Source: Embiotoca jacksoni
Taxonomy: Eukaryota > Chordata > Actinopteri > Embiotocidae
Assembly (NCBI GenBank): GCA_022577435.1
Contig: JAKOON010000032.1
Location: forward strand, 2,173,047 to 2,237,046
DNA: 64,000 bases
Direction of reading: 5' to 3'
The notes below the pieces were generated by a model. It was given only the letters and a program-made list of their open reading frames with translations, was not told where the DNA came from and did not search any database. Shown here in pieces: positions 50,560 to 63,522 of the stretch. A program made the position numbers and the translations under genes. Numbering within the stretch: the stretch's first letter is position 1; each line of letters opens with the position of its first letter.

Positions 50560-51400
50560 TCCATTGAGACGACTCACTGTGCTACAAGTGTGAGGGAGAA
50601 TATATTATGTGCAGATACCCAATCCATCCTCCTCTTCCTCTCCTCACGTGGTTTCACAGAAACACTAAATGAAGCCCCGTGTCCTTTAGATGAAGCTCCT
50701 CTTGTGATTTAAGGCTGAGAGAGCCTGTTGAAGAATCACTTTCCTGAATTTAGTTTTGGACAATAAAACACTGTCCAAACGTAATTAAAAAACCTGCACG
50801 CTCCTTTTCTACCAACCGTTAACCTCTCACGATACTTTTTAGGAATTATGCCATAAAGCCCAGCGTTTTAATGGGCCAAATCAAATGTAGTTCCATGTTA
50901 ATTTAATTAAAGCCTACCTCCCAAATGTCCGGCCTTGGTCCAAATATTTGAGAAGTGCTATACTTTTTTCCCCTCCTCCAAGTTGATTAAAATATGTGAT
51001 ATTTCACATTAGTTTAGTTTTTATGGGCAGTGAGGTAATTCATTGTCAGTAAATGGCTTGTCAGAGAGCTCTGTGAGTGATGTAATGGTATGAAGTCTAT
51101 CGTTTGAATTGCCCCTTTGCCTATTAGAGAAAATCGACTTCTGGGCCCATTATTTGATTATCTTGCAGGAAGTTTGGAGAAGGCCACTGGCATCATGTTA
51201 TGGGAAAGGATCACATTTTTCAGCTTTAAAAGTGGGCCAGTGGTATTATCCTGCTGCTACGCTTTTAAATGTAATAATAAAAGGGTCCAGAAATGCTTTG
51301 CAGAAGTATTTTTTTTAACAATCATCTCACTATTAATAACATGTTGGTATAACTCCAGCTTCTCCGGCTGCTGTGTCTCCTAATTGTAATGATAATTAAC
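50560..51400. promoter_or_regulatory. Long candidate conserved block ending at the assembly gap
   Basis: Over 800 bases of complex AT-rich sequence with no simple repeats, rare in this window. Motifs include AATGGGCCAAATC, GTTAATTTAATTAAAGCC, CTTTGCCTATTAGAG, AATGTAATAATAAAAGGG and GTAATGATAATTAAC. Two - or + frames through it carry no recognisable protein. It stops at the N run. Confidence 0.4.
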
Positions 51401-51500
51401 NNNNNNNNNNNNNNNNNNNNNNNNNNNNNNNNNNNNNNNNNNNNNNNNNNNNNNNNNNNNNNNNNNNNNNNNNNNNNNNNNNNNNNNNNNNNNNNNNNNN
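51401..51500. other. Assembly gap (100 N)
   Basis: Exactly 100 N bases, a conventional size for a gap of unknown length. The left flank is complex unique sequence ending GATAATTAAC and the right flank is pyrimidine-rich. The true distance between flanks is unknown. Confidence 0.99.
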
Positions 51501-51882
51501 CAAAAGTCCAACATTTCTCCCTCCTCTCCTCCTCCTCCTCTCCTTTGTCCTCTTTCCACCCCCCCCCCCCCACTCCTCCCCTCCGTCTTTACACTCCTCT
51601 ACCTCCTTCCTCTCCCAGCCTCTCCTGTTTATGAAGGTGAATTTATAGGTCTACCAGGAGCAGTTAGCTGGAGGTGGCCTCTGCTGCTCAAACCACAACA
51701 AGGCTTCGCCCTCCACATGGACCTGAAGCAGCAGAGTGGGCATACTGAGCTACTTCCATCACCACTCATTACACATGATAGGACGCTCACACCTCCCATT
51801 ATCTGCTAATGAGCGTCCCTGTTTACTCCACGCTTTCCCTTTTGGATCTTTCCTGGCGCTCTCACAAACTCTTCCTCAGGAC

Positions 51883-51908
51883 TTTTTTTTTTTTTTTTTT
51901 TTTTTTTT
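51883..51908. repeat. Poly-T run
   Basis: 26 T. Confidence 0.95.
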
Positions 51909-52192
51909 GCTTTATTTCACTCCATCTAGCATTTGTTTTTTTATTGGTCTGCGAGGAGCAGTTAGACGGTGGTGGGCTCCACTTTTCAACCAGCACATGG
52001 TGTTGTGCTGTTTTTTCACACACTGCTGTTATAAGTCAGCTCACTCAGTACATAGTTATATCATTTATGTAACATGTCATCACCGCTGGCTGTGCATTTG
52101 TCTTGTTTTGTACTTGAATTACTTGAAGTATACACTGAAAAACTGCTGCCTGCTTCAGTGTGTGTTGTACAGACTGGAACTGAATGTGCTGC

Positions 52193-52232
52193 TATTATTA
52201 TTATTATTATTATTATTGTTATTATTATTATT
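52193..52232. repeat. (ATT)n trinucleotide array
   Basis: About 13 ATT units with one G substitution. Confidence 0.96.
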
Positions 52233-52394
52233 TCATTTTACCACCTAAAGGTAAAATCTTTTAAACAAACTGCCAGGTCAGCAAAAACAATGAAGTGGAC
52301 TATGAAAATAACATTGAAATGGTTTGTTTTTGATGACAGAATTTCTTTATTTTTACTTTAATTTTCTCCCCCCTCTCTCTCTCCCTGTGCTGCC

Positions 52395-52428
52395 TGTCTT
52401 CACCTCCATCTCTTCCCTTCAGGTAAGT
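52395..52428 (+). promoter_or_regulatory. Candidate recursive splice site in intron 2
   Basis: A long pyrimidine tract (CT-rich from about 52370) ends in CTTCAG at 52422 and is followed at once by GTAAGT at 52423. Acceptor and donor consensus are joined with no exon between them, which is the known form of a recursive splicing ratchet point in long introns. It is on the same strand as rnf220 and about 29 kb into the intron. A chance match is possible in such pyrimidine-rich DNA. Confidence 0.3.
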
Positions 52429-52430
52429 CA

Positions 52431-52534
<104 letters not shown>

Positions 52535-52967
52535 ACACATTCGAACGTAAAAACATCTGATGATGAGTTTATAGAGCAGGAGTGCTGTGACATTAGGTGA
52601 TGGACAGGATGGGGTTGGTTGAGAGGGGAGTTTCGGGGTAAAGCGGGGGTCGGAGGAGGGGTTCAGACTTTTATGAAGTCACGATGAGAAACGGCCTCGA
52701 CTTGTGTGGCTGCCTGTTAAAACGTGCCGTGCAGCAGAGCTGGGTTACACAGTCTTAGTCAGCCACAATCAGCCAGCCTCACACTCAGCCCTAATGATAA
52801 TACACCCACACACACATTTCACTCGCATGTTGAGCTTATGTTTTTATCCCGAGTGTCTTATCCCGAGCGCCTCAGTAGCTCCAATTAATGGATCACAAAC
52901 ATCAGAGGCAGCAAAATATAAGCAGTCTTACTGCCCTACTACAATACTATGACCACTAATATGATAA

Positions 52968-52968
<1 letters not shown>

Positions 52969-53017
<49 letters not shown>

Positions 53018-53020
53018 ACA
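52969..53020. repeat. (CA)n microsatellite
   Basis: CA with one TA interruption near the end. Confidence 0.97.
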
Positions 53021-53119
53021 CTCTGTTACAAGCATCTAATTTGTTCAATAATTTGTCTCCACATTTCTTTTTCTTTCTGACTTTGTTTCTCTCAATCTTT
53101 TAATTCTTATTCTTATTCT

Positions 53120-53123
<4 letters not shown>

Positions 53124-53192
<69 letters not shown>

Positions 53193-53204
53193 TCACACAC
53201 ACAC
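53124..53204. repeat. (CT)n followed by (CA)n
   Basis: About 52 bases of CT then about 29 of CA, preceded by a short TTATTC repeat. Confidence 0.97.
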
Positions 53205-53324
53205 TGGTTGTAATTCCTCTGGGTAGCAGTAGTCGTGTCAGAGGTTTTTACTGATCGCTTGTCGTCTGGTGGGACCAAGGTGACATTTCCTCTTACGACC
53301 CTAAACGTGAAAGAGTGTGTGTCT

Positions 53325-53455
53325 ATTTGCGTGTGTGTGTATGTGTATATGTGTGTGTGTGCGTGTATATGTGTGTGTGCGTGCGTGCATGTGTGTGTGT
53401 GTGTGTGTGTGTGCACGTGCGTGCATGTGTGTGTGTGCGTGCGTGTGTATGTGTG
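53325..53455. repeat. Imperfect GT-rich array
   Basis: GT with many GC, AT and CA interruptions (GTGCGTGCGTGCATG), an old degenerating microsatellite. Confidence 0.9.
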
Positions 53456-53574
53456 TCCCTCTTTAGATAATGAGGGGTCTATATGCAGGGTTGGCAGCAT
53501 ATTAAATATGTAACAGCAGGTTGGAAACGGTGGACAGAGGTGGCTTGTCATACACGCACACAGACACACACTCT

Positions 53575-53579
53575 TTCCT

Positions 53580-53635
<56 letters not shown>

Positions 53636-53636
53636 T

Positions 53637-53668
<32 letters not shown>

Positions 53669-53676
53669 TTTTTTTC
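53575..53676. repeat. (TTTC)n tetranucleotide array
   Basis: About 100 bases of TTTC with one unit-phase shift near 53634. Confidence 0.97.
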
Positions 53677-53921
53677 TTCCTTCCTCAGCTGTTTTGTCTT
53701 CTTTCAGGACAGACAGACAGGTGTTTGGCAGGTTCTACACAATAATTAGTCACACAGACACACACTCGAACTTCCTTCTTCCACCTTCCTTGGAAGAAAG
53801 AAGGAGTGTGTGTGTTTGGCTGGGTTGTGAGGACACATAAACACAAATCACTGCCTTCATTCCCACTGAATTCTAAAGTGGCTACATTTGTTTTCACCTA
53901 GCTTCAAAAAATTTGAGGTAT

Positions 53922-53923
<2 letters not shown>

Positions 53924-53992
<69 letters not shown>
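53924..53992. repeat. (AT)n microsatellite
   Basis: About 69 bases of pure AT, the only long AT array here and fully self-complementary. Confidence 0.98.
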
Positions 53993-53995
<3 letters not shown>

Positions 53996-54487
53996 TTACC
54001 GCAATACTTATTCAAATATTACTTGTGTTAAAACATTTGACATCTTAACAGGAATAAAAAAGTGAATTCCTTGTGGTTTCCTTCAAACCTGAGTGGACTG
54101 TTGTTTGGTTGCTAGGATGACTTCACAGCTATTCCCCAGCTGTGGCCATGCAGGACACACACACACTCCTGCAGATGCAAACACATACACTGACAGGCGA
54201 TGTGTACCATTCAATAGGGGTTCCCACCCTCTCTTATCCTCTAAAGGTGCCCATCGTAAAGACCCCGATCTATCGCTCTTTGTTTTGTTTTTTCTTTCCT
54301 TGCTCCTCTTCCTCTCTCCTCTTCTCCACGTCTCTCCCTCCCTTGTTCCTCGCCTCCAGCCATTTATCACCTCTGTCTTTATCCTCTCATTTTCTCTTTA
54401 CCTCTGCCAAGATTGATTTCCTTTCTCACTATTTCAAGCAGCCCTCTCCCGTGCTCTCCAATACAGTCAGTATAGCTTGCTAATATG

Positions 54488-54531
<44 letters not shown>

Positions 54532-54878
54532 AGTATGCTCACTTTTGAGAATTACAATAATGGGATTAGAAGGGTCTGCTGAAATATTGAAGAGTTTCGA
54601 TGCAAATAATGAATAGTCTGGCGATGTATCTGGATAAGTGTGTGTATGTGTGTGTAGTGGTCATGTGTGCGTGCCATTCGCTGCATGTAATGTACGGTGG
54701 GTTTTGCGATGCAGTTCGTATGGCCTGGAGGCGCAAACCAAGCTAAAGTACACACCCACACACCCACACATAGGGTTCTACACCACTCTTCATCACCCAG
54801 CACTCTGTCTGTTCACCCCACAATGACACCCCACTTACATCTGTCTTACAGCAAGAGAAGGGTGGTAGCGCCTTTGTG

Positions 54879-54879
<1 letters not shown>

Positions 54880-54944
<65 letters not shown>

Positions 54945-54960
54945 GTGTGTGTGTGTGTGT
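54880..54960. repeat. (GT)n microsatellite, first of three
   Basis: 81 bases of GT with one GC interruption. Confidence 0.98.
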
Positions 54961-55016
54961 CTTCATTGCATGTGAGCAAAGTATGTGTGCAAATGTGATG
55001 ATGTATGCTGCAGTAA

Positions 55017-55018
<2 letters not shown>

Positions 55019-55108
<90 letters not shown>
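55019..55108. repeat. (GT)n microsatellite, second of three
   Basis: 90 bases of uninterrupted GT. Confidence 0.98.
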
Positions 55109-55110
<2 letters not shown>

Positions 55111-55185
55111 TACCAGTGTCTAAGGTTGCTGGCTGAATGGAGGAGAAAATTAGACCTGATATGATAGTCACGCTTCACACTATTG

Positions 55186-55190
55186 GTGTG

Positions 55191-55284
<94 letters not shown>
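55186..55284. repeat. (GT)n microsatellite, third of three
   Basis: 99 bases of GT with one GC interruption near the left end. Confidence 0.98.
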
Positions 55285-55285
<1 letters not shown>

Positions 55286-56744
55286 TGACGGTCACTGGAG
55301 CCAGCAGTACACAAAGACAGCAGAATATCAACAAGGTTTGATAGGAAGCAGAATGACAACACGCTGATATAAAAAGCACTTGAGATAGGGAGAGTTTTGT
55401 TGTTTGCTGATATGAGTTTGTAATTCACCACTTCAGATACATTTATATTTCTTTGCCTCTAGAAGGCAGCTGGAATCTCCTGTTTTTCTCTCTTTGAGTA
55501 TGTAAAGGTATGCACCAACCGCTTGAATGAAAATCTGTTTTCCATTGACCAAAAGGTGCAGATAGTACCTGGTACCATTTGTTGTACCACCTCTGTCAAT
55601 TTTCCAATTGAGCTGAGCCGATAGCCAGAGGTGACACTGCTGGATGACAAGGGACATCCTGCACAAACCTGCCACTGTTAACTAGCCAAGCTACTGTAGC
55701 AGAAGCATTTTATTTAGAGAGATGCAACACATATCCTATTATACTGCTCGACTCGAGCTTTCCAGAAATCTGTGTGACAAAACGTTGCAGAGATAATCAG
55801 ATTTGAAGTTGCATCATCGTTACACTCTGCATGAAGCGCTGCGTCCATCTGCACCCCCGCGAGTATTAATGGTGCAGACGTTCCTCTGTTTGGTTGCAAA
55901 ACATCCAGCAAGTGTGTGTCATGTTGAAGATATCGTCATGGTAGTTTCACGTGGTGTCGTTACAGTAATGACATAAAAATCCAGGAAAGTACTAGTATCT
56001 GAAGAAAGCAGAGTTGAGAGTAGAGCCAGGACTGGCAGTGGAAAAAACGGCCTAATATGTAGAAACCAAAAACAAGCATTCCTGCTGTAGTTTCTCTATG
56101 TGCTATTATATCCCTTGACTTTAAGGTCTTATCCTTTATAGCACTGGTGTGCTTTAATGAGTCTTACTCCCAGGTTGACCCTAAATTTACTCACTTTCAG
56201 CTCCAGGATGAAGAAGTTGCAAAAGCTTTGGTCGAGTCCATCGCCATTTCTCTCCCTCTGCTTAGATTAGACTGTTGGGAGCAGCTCGAGCCACAATTCA
56301 GAGCTGGTCTAATGGCCTGCTGGCTGTTATCAACTCAAGTCTTATGGTAAATGAGACAAGAGAATGGACCCGAGCAGTCACTGTTTAGCCGAACGGCCAC
56401 AGTGTCTAAGCAGCACAGACAACATTGTGATTGATTCTCCGGTTGGAGGCAAAGAGGGGGGGGGGGCTAAAGATAGAGGAAGTGGGACACGAGTAAACGA
56501 AAGCTTGGGGACTTCAAACTCAAACTACCTACTAGTGTGGAGAATGAATAGAGATGACCAGCAGGATAAACAGGTGTTACACTGGCAACTACAACTGCCT
56601 TTGTCAAAATTATTACTTCCATAAACTAACTTTATGAACTATTGTAAAAAGTTGCAATATCCTGATATAAAGGCAGTGTATGAATCAACGGTGTATGGTT
56701 TGAAAGTTGTCTATCAATCTTGTAACTGCATTGAATACAAAGTT

Positions 56745-56948
56745 CAGTGTTTCCCCCACCATTGTCTTGAAAGGGCGGGCTGCCCTGTCAGCTGAGCCTC
56801 CCGCCCCCATGAAAGAAACGAAATACAAACATACGCACAGAGCTGCAGCTACGTCCAGTAATTACTATTTCTTTACTCAGTTCCTGTGTCCCCATTTTAT
56901 TTCAGCTCATCCTGCCCCGCCAAGACTGTCTGCCGAGGGGAAACGCTG
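56745..56948. mobile_element. hAT-like non-autonomous transposon, about 204 bp
   Basis: The left end CAGTGTTTCCCCC and the right end GAGGGGAAACGCTG are inverted copies with one mismatch over about 12 bases. CAGTGTTTCCCC ends are known for hAT-type elements common in fish. No clear 8-bp target duplication survives, so it is old or my ends are slightly off. It has no coding capacity. Confidence 0.5.
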
Positions 56949-57189
56949 AGCTGCTTACCGCTGCTGTTTTGTGTGTCAGAGTGGGTGGAGTAGTTCGTAC
57001 TGAAAATATTTTGGTGGCATATTTCTTTAACCGTTGGGCTGCATCTCTTATCCTGATTCGTTCTCGTTGAGCAGTTTGTAGTCATCTTCTGCTCAGTAAA
57101 TGTTATCCCAGTGACTAATTCATTCGCATTCACTCACAAGAGATCGTGACTGACAGGTGTTTCAACCAATAGCATGCAGGTGTAAATCC

Positions 57190-57330
57190 CTCCCTAAGGA
57201 ATAGAGCAGTCCTAATCAAGCCCTTGTAATACACTAGTTCCTGTTAGCTCCCAGGGGCTAATTAGCATTCTAATTACTGATTGCAAATGAGAGCTGCGTT
57301 GATTGTGTTCTGCCTGTGAGTGGAGAGGCT
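57190..57330. promoter_or_regulatory. Candidate conserved block in intron 2
   Basis: It contains GGGGCTAATTAGCATTCTAATTACTG followed by ATTGCAAATGAG (octamer-like ATTTGCAT on the minus strand); the clustered TAATTA cores and POU-like site suit a homeodomain-bound enhancer. It ends at a GA array. Confidence 0.33.

Positions 57331-57332
<2 letters not shown>

Positions 57333-57399
<67 letters not shown>
57333..57399. repeat. (GA)n followed by (CA)n
   Basis: 37 bases of GA then 30 of CA, ending the complex block at 57190-57330. Confidence 0.97.
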
Positions 57400-57403
<4 letters not shown>

Positions 57404-57526
57404 AATGCATCTCACACACATACACACTGCCGTACTCACATACACCCAGTGATCATTGTTAAGAAGCTTATCATGCTCTTGTTCCACTGCGCTTTTTCCA
57501 GTCCCCTCTCATCTACGATCATAATG

Positions 57527-57528
<2 letters not shown>

Positions 57529-57589
<61 letters not shown>
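57529..57589. repeat. (AC)n microsatellite
   Basis: 61 bases of AC. Confidence 0.97.
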
Positions 57590-57592
<3 letters not shown>

Positions 57593-58879
57593 ACAGATCA
57601 CACAGCACACAAACACGAGGCGGAACACACACACATCGGGCGATGAACATTAAAGATGGTAATAAAGAAACAAACATAAAACATTATATACTGCCAAAGT
57701 GTTGCTGTTGTTCCTACCAATTAACACAGCTCTGATTTACTACTTGAGGGGAGAGCGGATGCGTACAAACCACAAACACACTCATATACACACTAATGTG
57801 TGTATAATATGGATGTAAAAATCAAGTTCGGCAGGATGAAAGGGTTTCAAATGGACTGAGGAGGGAAGAAAAATGAAGGAATTACAACTGGAATGTGTCG
57901 ACGTATGCATGTATGTCTGTGTGTGTTAGGTGGAGTAGATAAGAACAAACTCACCAACAGCAGATCATCATGTTATGCTGCTCAGTTAGGTGCTTTAACA
58001 AGGCTTCTTTGCTGCACTGGAGTCCAGTGTGTGTGCGAGTGTGTTTGAGTGAAAGACAGACTTCTGTGCTGTGTTTGTGATGGCTGCACACAATTGTGTT
58101 TTTCTCTTTCTCCTGTCACCTTCATGCCGACTGAGTTATTTCTGAAGGAACAACATACTTTTATTTGAATTTTGCCTATTTATATTCAGCTTTAAGTAGT
58201 CACGTTTTACGGTTCGGAGACATTGTGCTTTTCTGATTTCTCATAATGCAAGTTCTTCCTTTTATTTATTTATTTTATACTTCCATCATCATTTTTATAA
58301 TTTTTTCCACCATTCCTGTTTATATGAAATTTCTCCCCCAACTTTTTTCCCAAGACTTTTATCCGTGGCAGTGTTAAAAGGCTGTTTTCAGTCTTACTTT
58401 AGCACTTATAAATAAACACATTCATTTTAATGAATCCTGCATGTACCTGCTTCAGTTTCAAATATGCATCTCTTTACAAAATTCCGGATCATCATGCTCT
58501 GATGGGTTTGCTTTGTGTTTTTCATCTTGTATCCTCCAGTTATTATGTGCTGCTGCAACAACACCATTTCATAGGAATCATTTAAAAGGCTAGTCGACTC
58601 GTAATGACACACACACAAACTGTCACCTGGGGTATTGTCTCGTCTCAGATTGTTCTGACAGAATCCCGTGTAAAATGGTTGGAAAAAGAAGCACCAGTGA
58701 AATTGGAGACTCTCGCTCACTCTCTCCTCCGGTGTGTGTGATGTGATTGATGCTCGGCAAACCAGTGTTTACTCTTGTTGGCCAATTGAAAAGCCAGCGT
58801 GTCAGGCTGGGGGAGAAGCACAATGGGGAAGAGGAGCTAAAGTGGCGGTGTGAGGTGGCGAGCACTGACACCGAGACAA

Positions 58880-59265
58880 ATAGATAGAAAGCTGTTAGAG
58901 AGGAGAAGACACAGTGGGAGGCAGGGAGGGAGGACGGACCCGGCACAGGCGAAACTGAAAGGGAGCATTAGATTTGATTTCAGCTGCAGAGAGGAGAAGA
59001 AAAGGGAGAGGAAGAAGAAACATAGAAGAGGGAAGAAGGATATGTCAGAGAAAGTCAAAGACTAAGTAATGAAAGATAGTGAACAATAGCTAATAAGGGA
59101 ACCCAACACATCCAAAGCCATAATTTGAGTGATTGATGGAGGAAGGCAGATGGTTTAAGTAACCGGCAGAAAGAGCGATAACTAGTGTGAGAGACAGACA
59201 GAGAGATAAAGGAGGAAGAGGAGCGAGGAGAGTGGGAGGATGGAGGAGTGGAGATGCTGGACATC
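58880..59265 (+). repeat. Purine-rich region
   Basis: Long A/G-rich stretches on the + strand (for example AGAGGAGAAGAAAAGGGAGA near 58990). It forms accidental frames on both strands and has no recognisable product. Confidence 0.55.
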
Positions 59266-59476
59266 ACTGTCAGCAGGCCTTTAGATGAAAGGTGACAGTG
59301 TGTGTTGGGGAGAAGATTGGAAGGCATTAAGGCCTGACATGTCCTGTGACACTCTGAGAGGCAGAGAGACACCGAGCGCCAAAGGGAGAGAGAGAGGCCA
59401 ATTGAATTCTTCTACCAAGTGCCCACTTGTCCATGTTAAATCTCTCAGTGCACGAGGGCACAGACGCATTCCTGCA

Positions 59477-59498
59477 GTGTGTGTGTGTGTGTGTGTGC

Positions 59499-59583
<85 letters not shown>
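59477..59583. repeat. (GT)n microsatellite with a GCGCGC island
   Basis: About 107 bases of GT interrupted by GCGCGCAC near 59497, mirroring the array at 43830. Confidence 0.97.
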
Positions 59584-59584
<1 letters not shown>

Positions 59585-60566
59585 TCCTGAAAGGTGAAGT
59601 GATTTAGTGAGAACAGAAGAGAAGGAGGATCTATAATGGCCATGCTGCCCTCGTCTTTGTTCACAACCAAAGCCGTGAGCCGGGCTTATCGGTTGCACAG
59701 ATTACTGCTGTATCGATAGCACCTCCTGCGTGTGTGTGTTGGCCTGGTGTGTGTTTATAAATGAGGAGAACTAGAAAGAAATGGCTGTGCTCGGGAATCA
59801 AAATATGAAATAAACAAAAAAGATCCACCAGAATGAGGCATTGACACTTCCTTCTCAATCATGTTGAGACCATCAGAGTATTGATTAGTTCTAAAAATAT
59901 GAACATGAACCAACCTCTCATGACTCAATCCTTCTTCTTCTTCTTCTACATTGCTCGCTTGGTTTCGCACCATTTAAAGCACGACATGTTTGAAGGAACA
60001 CAATCAGACCTCAATAAAATCAAAGGAAAGTAGAGCCCAAACAGTCTCGTGGTGTGTTCAGATCAAACGTGGAGCTGGTTATTCCCACGGAGCGATTATA
60101 TACAAAGTCGATGCAAAGACACAAGAAGGATCCAAATTTGTGTCTCTGCAAGTTGAAAATATTTAACTCGTGAAGACAATTGGTTCTGAACCCAGTCACA
60201 CCGGTTGCATTTTTTCCAGACAGAATGAGAAGGAGAAACACTTCTCTGTATTTTATTACACTGCCGTAGCCTTACTCCTTAAACTAAACTCAGTTATAAT
60301 AATCAAAGAAAATATACACGCAGCAAACTTGGGAAGCCATCTGCTTCAATGAGTGCACTAGTTTTACATTTTGTAGACTCGGACTGTCCATACTGCAGGT
60401 TCTGTGTGCTCTCCTTGTACATTGATTTAAGAATACCACTCTGGAAACCCTTTCACCCTTAAGGTCTATAACGCGTAATGGGGTCAGGACAACAATGATG
60501 ACAAACTTCAGTGTAATGGATGACAGCCAAAAGGAGCTGGATCTGTTCTGCTCGGACTGTCAGCGC

Positions 60567-60567
<1 letters not shown>

Positions 60568-60646
<79 letters not shown>

Positions 60647-60648
60647 TT
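60568..60648. repeat. (TTTC)n tetranucleotide array
   Basis: About 80 bases of TTTC. Confidence 0.97.
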
Positions 60649-60850
60649 CTCCATTTCATTTTCTGAGTAAAATATTTATTTTCTCCTTTTTGCTTCCCTG
60701 ACAGACCTGTCTATTGAGGAATATGGACAGATATTTGACACATATAATCAAGACATCAACATGTACACATTAGCAAGACAGGCGCTCCTCAGAGCACTCA
60801 GCTCTGACTGGCTTGGAGATGCTCATTTCCTTACAAAATTAGACCACCTT

Positions 60851-60958
<108 letters not shown>

Positions 60959-61126
60959 TGTGATGGAGAGAGAGGACGATCAGGAGGGGAGGGATGCTGT
61001 TTGAGAGTGTATGTTTCTTAATAGAAGGTGGTTAGAGGTGTCACCCTGCACCCATTTTAATGTGCTCCACAATTGCAGCTGTCATGGCTTGCAGATAATG
61101 TCTCAGACTGTATTTTTTTTGTTGCA

Positions 61127-61158
<32 letters not shown>

Positions 61159-61219
61159 ATATGTCAGACAAGGAACAGGCCGTTGCCTATAAAAAACACT
61201 TCCACGACCCCCATCATGC

Positions 61220-61261
<42 letters not shown>

Positions 61262-61302
61262 GTGTGTGTGTGTGTATGTGTGTGTGTGTGTGTGTGTGTG
61301 CA
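61220..61302. repeat. (GT)n microsatellite, interrupted
   Basis: GT array with GC and AT interruptions; a short CA run of about 30 bases lies 60 bases to its left (61129-61158). Confidence 0.95.
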
Positions 61303-62508
61303 CGCATGCATGTACTAAAGATGCAAGAGGGCTGTGTGGTCTCTGCCTCTGCGAAATAATTATTATAGCGTGTTTTTTTGTAGATGCTCACATTGGTGGG
61401 TTCGTGCGTGCATGTGTGTGTTTGTGTGACAATATTTGCCTCGTTGAACGAGCCCCTAAGTGGGAGTCAGGGTGTTTGTAGCGTCCCTCCTACAGCAGTC
61501 GAGCTGCTCCAGTGACGTTAAAACAGCGGAACAGCCGCACACTTTAAGACCTGCTGCAAGACCTCCTGTATAACAACAGCAGGTACATACTGCATGCACC
61601 GTAAACATATGACAAGCTGCAAGCTACACCATTCACAGAATGGATTATTGCATATAGAGTAGCTCTTTTTTGCAATAAATCATGTATTTGAGACGGATTT
61701 TAAGCTAAATTGGTGGTTTTAAGACAGCACACAAGTATGCTGCGAGAAAGGCAAGTGTAAAATACTGTGTGTCTGAGCACAATGGCTGAGTGAATGAAAT
61801 GAAAACTAAAAACAACCTTTATGAACGTATGGGTGTGGCCATGCTGCCACTTATATAAGGTTATTATGCTTCATAGACACATAAGAATGATAAAGGTGCA
61901 ACAGGAGAGCGAGGAAGATGTCTGTCAAACACAGTGTGTAAAGAGGCCGATCTAAAACACCTGTGCTGCTGTACCATGATAGAATTGAACATTTATTTTG
62001 TGTATGTTAGATGTTGAATGCTTGTATTAGTCATGGACTAAAATAGCCCCCACCTTAAAATCCTATAACTTGTGAAATGATTAAAATGCCACATCTGCTG
62101 TTATAGTCTGTACTTGTGGTTAACAGTCCATTCTTGACTTGGAAACAGCAGCTGAACAGAACTTATCAAAAGGTCCATTTAAAAGCTGCTCTGAGGATGT
62201 CAGTCATATTACATGATCTTTATTAGCAGGTAGAGTTCGGTTACTTTGATTAATGTCTGAACCCATCAAACTCTGTGATCAGTGTTTCCTCACCAGCTGT
62301 GTACACGTTTTATAGCTTTACATTGTATAGAACTGTAAACACCAAACCTGTTAACATACAGAAATTTTCTTTAAACAAATAAATTCAAAACTATAAAATG
62401 CTTTGAACTTGTCTATATCTGTGCGGTACATCCTGAGCTTTAAACATTTTTGTTTTTATGTGCATACCTTCAATAACTCTTTGTAAGGAAATATTCTCTC
62501 CAAATCCC

Positions 62509-62631
<123 letters not shown>

Positions 62632-63385
62632 CCTCTGCTGCTCTTCTGCTCTACTGTGTGGAGATGAATATGGCTGCTAAATGATGTGTTGTATTGACTT
62701 CACCTCTTCAATATCTGACCTCGCTGTCATAAGCAAGGTAACCCCAGGCTTTGAGTGCTCTCAGTGAGCCCCTCTCTCTCTCTCTGTCTGACTCGGTCTC
62801 AGTCTACCTCTCTTTACTCCATCTTTGAGTGCTCCATAGATTGGTAACATGACCTCTAATTCTCCCGAGATGAATATGTGCACACGGATAAAAATGAGAC
62901 AAACGACAAGAAAAAAAACAGAAACACAAATGTCTGAAGAAGAATCGACTCGGTGGTGTTTTAATGTCATGCATTTAAGGTGATGACAGGAGATTACACC
63001 ACATGGTGCACACACACAAACATACACACACCAACACACTCACATACACATTTGGCTTTGGGGTGTGTGAAATCAAATCTCTCCAAATCTCTATTCTGGC
63101 GTCACGGAGCTGAAGATGCAAACACAGATGATCACTGCTCGCACATACACACGCGCACGTTACATGCATGCACGCTTACACACATACAAACACATGCATT
63201 TCACACACACACACACACGCGCGCGCATACACAATGCATGCAGATGCACACATAGAGGGGCAACCCTGGTAGATTTATCAGTGGAGGTCTGCAGCACAGT
63301 GGCTGCCTTTCTCATTTCATAGGCCACCGGGGCAGAACAGGCATGGGCTTGTTCAAATCCAACCCAGCAAGACCACCACGTACAT

Positions 63386-63522
<137 letters not shown>

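Noticed and set aside
51736..52248. 170-codon + strand frame
   Set aside because: It contains poly-Phe and poly-Leu from poly-T and ATT runs; the rest is unrecognisable.
53045..53569. 174-codon minus-strand frame rich in His-Thr and Glu-Arg
   Set aside because: Translation of CA and CT microsatellites.
53699..53745. Possible 13-base microexon between TTTCAG and GTGTTT
   Set aside because: The donor is weak and the exon would be only GACAGACAGACAG, itself a simple repeat.
60045..60260. Possible Harbinger-type end (GTGTGTTCAGATCAAACG); a similar inverted motif occurs at 43290
   Set aside because: The two are 17 kb apart, no nearby partner end was found, and the match is short. Too weak to call an element.
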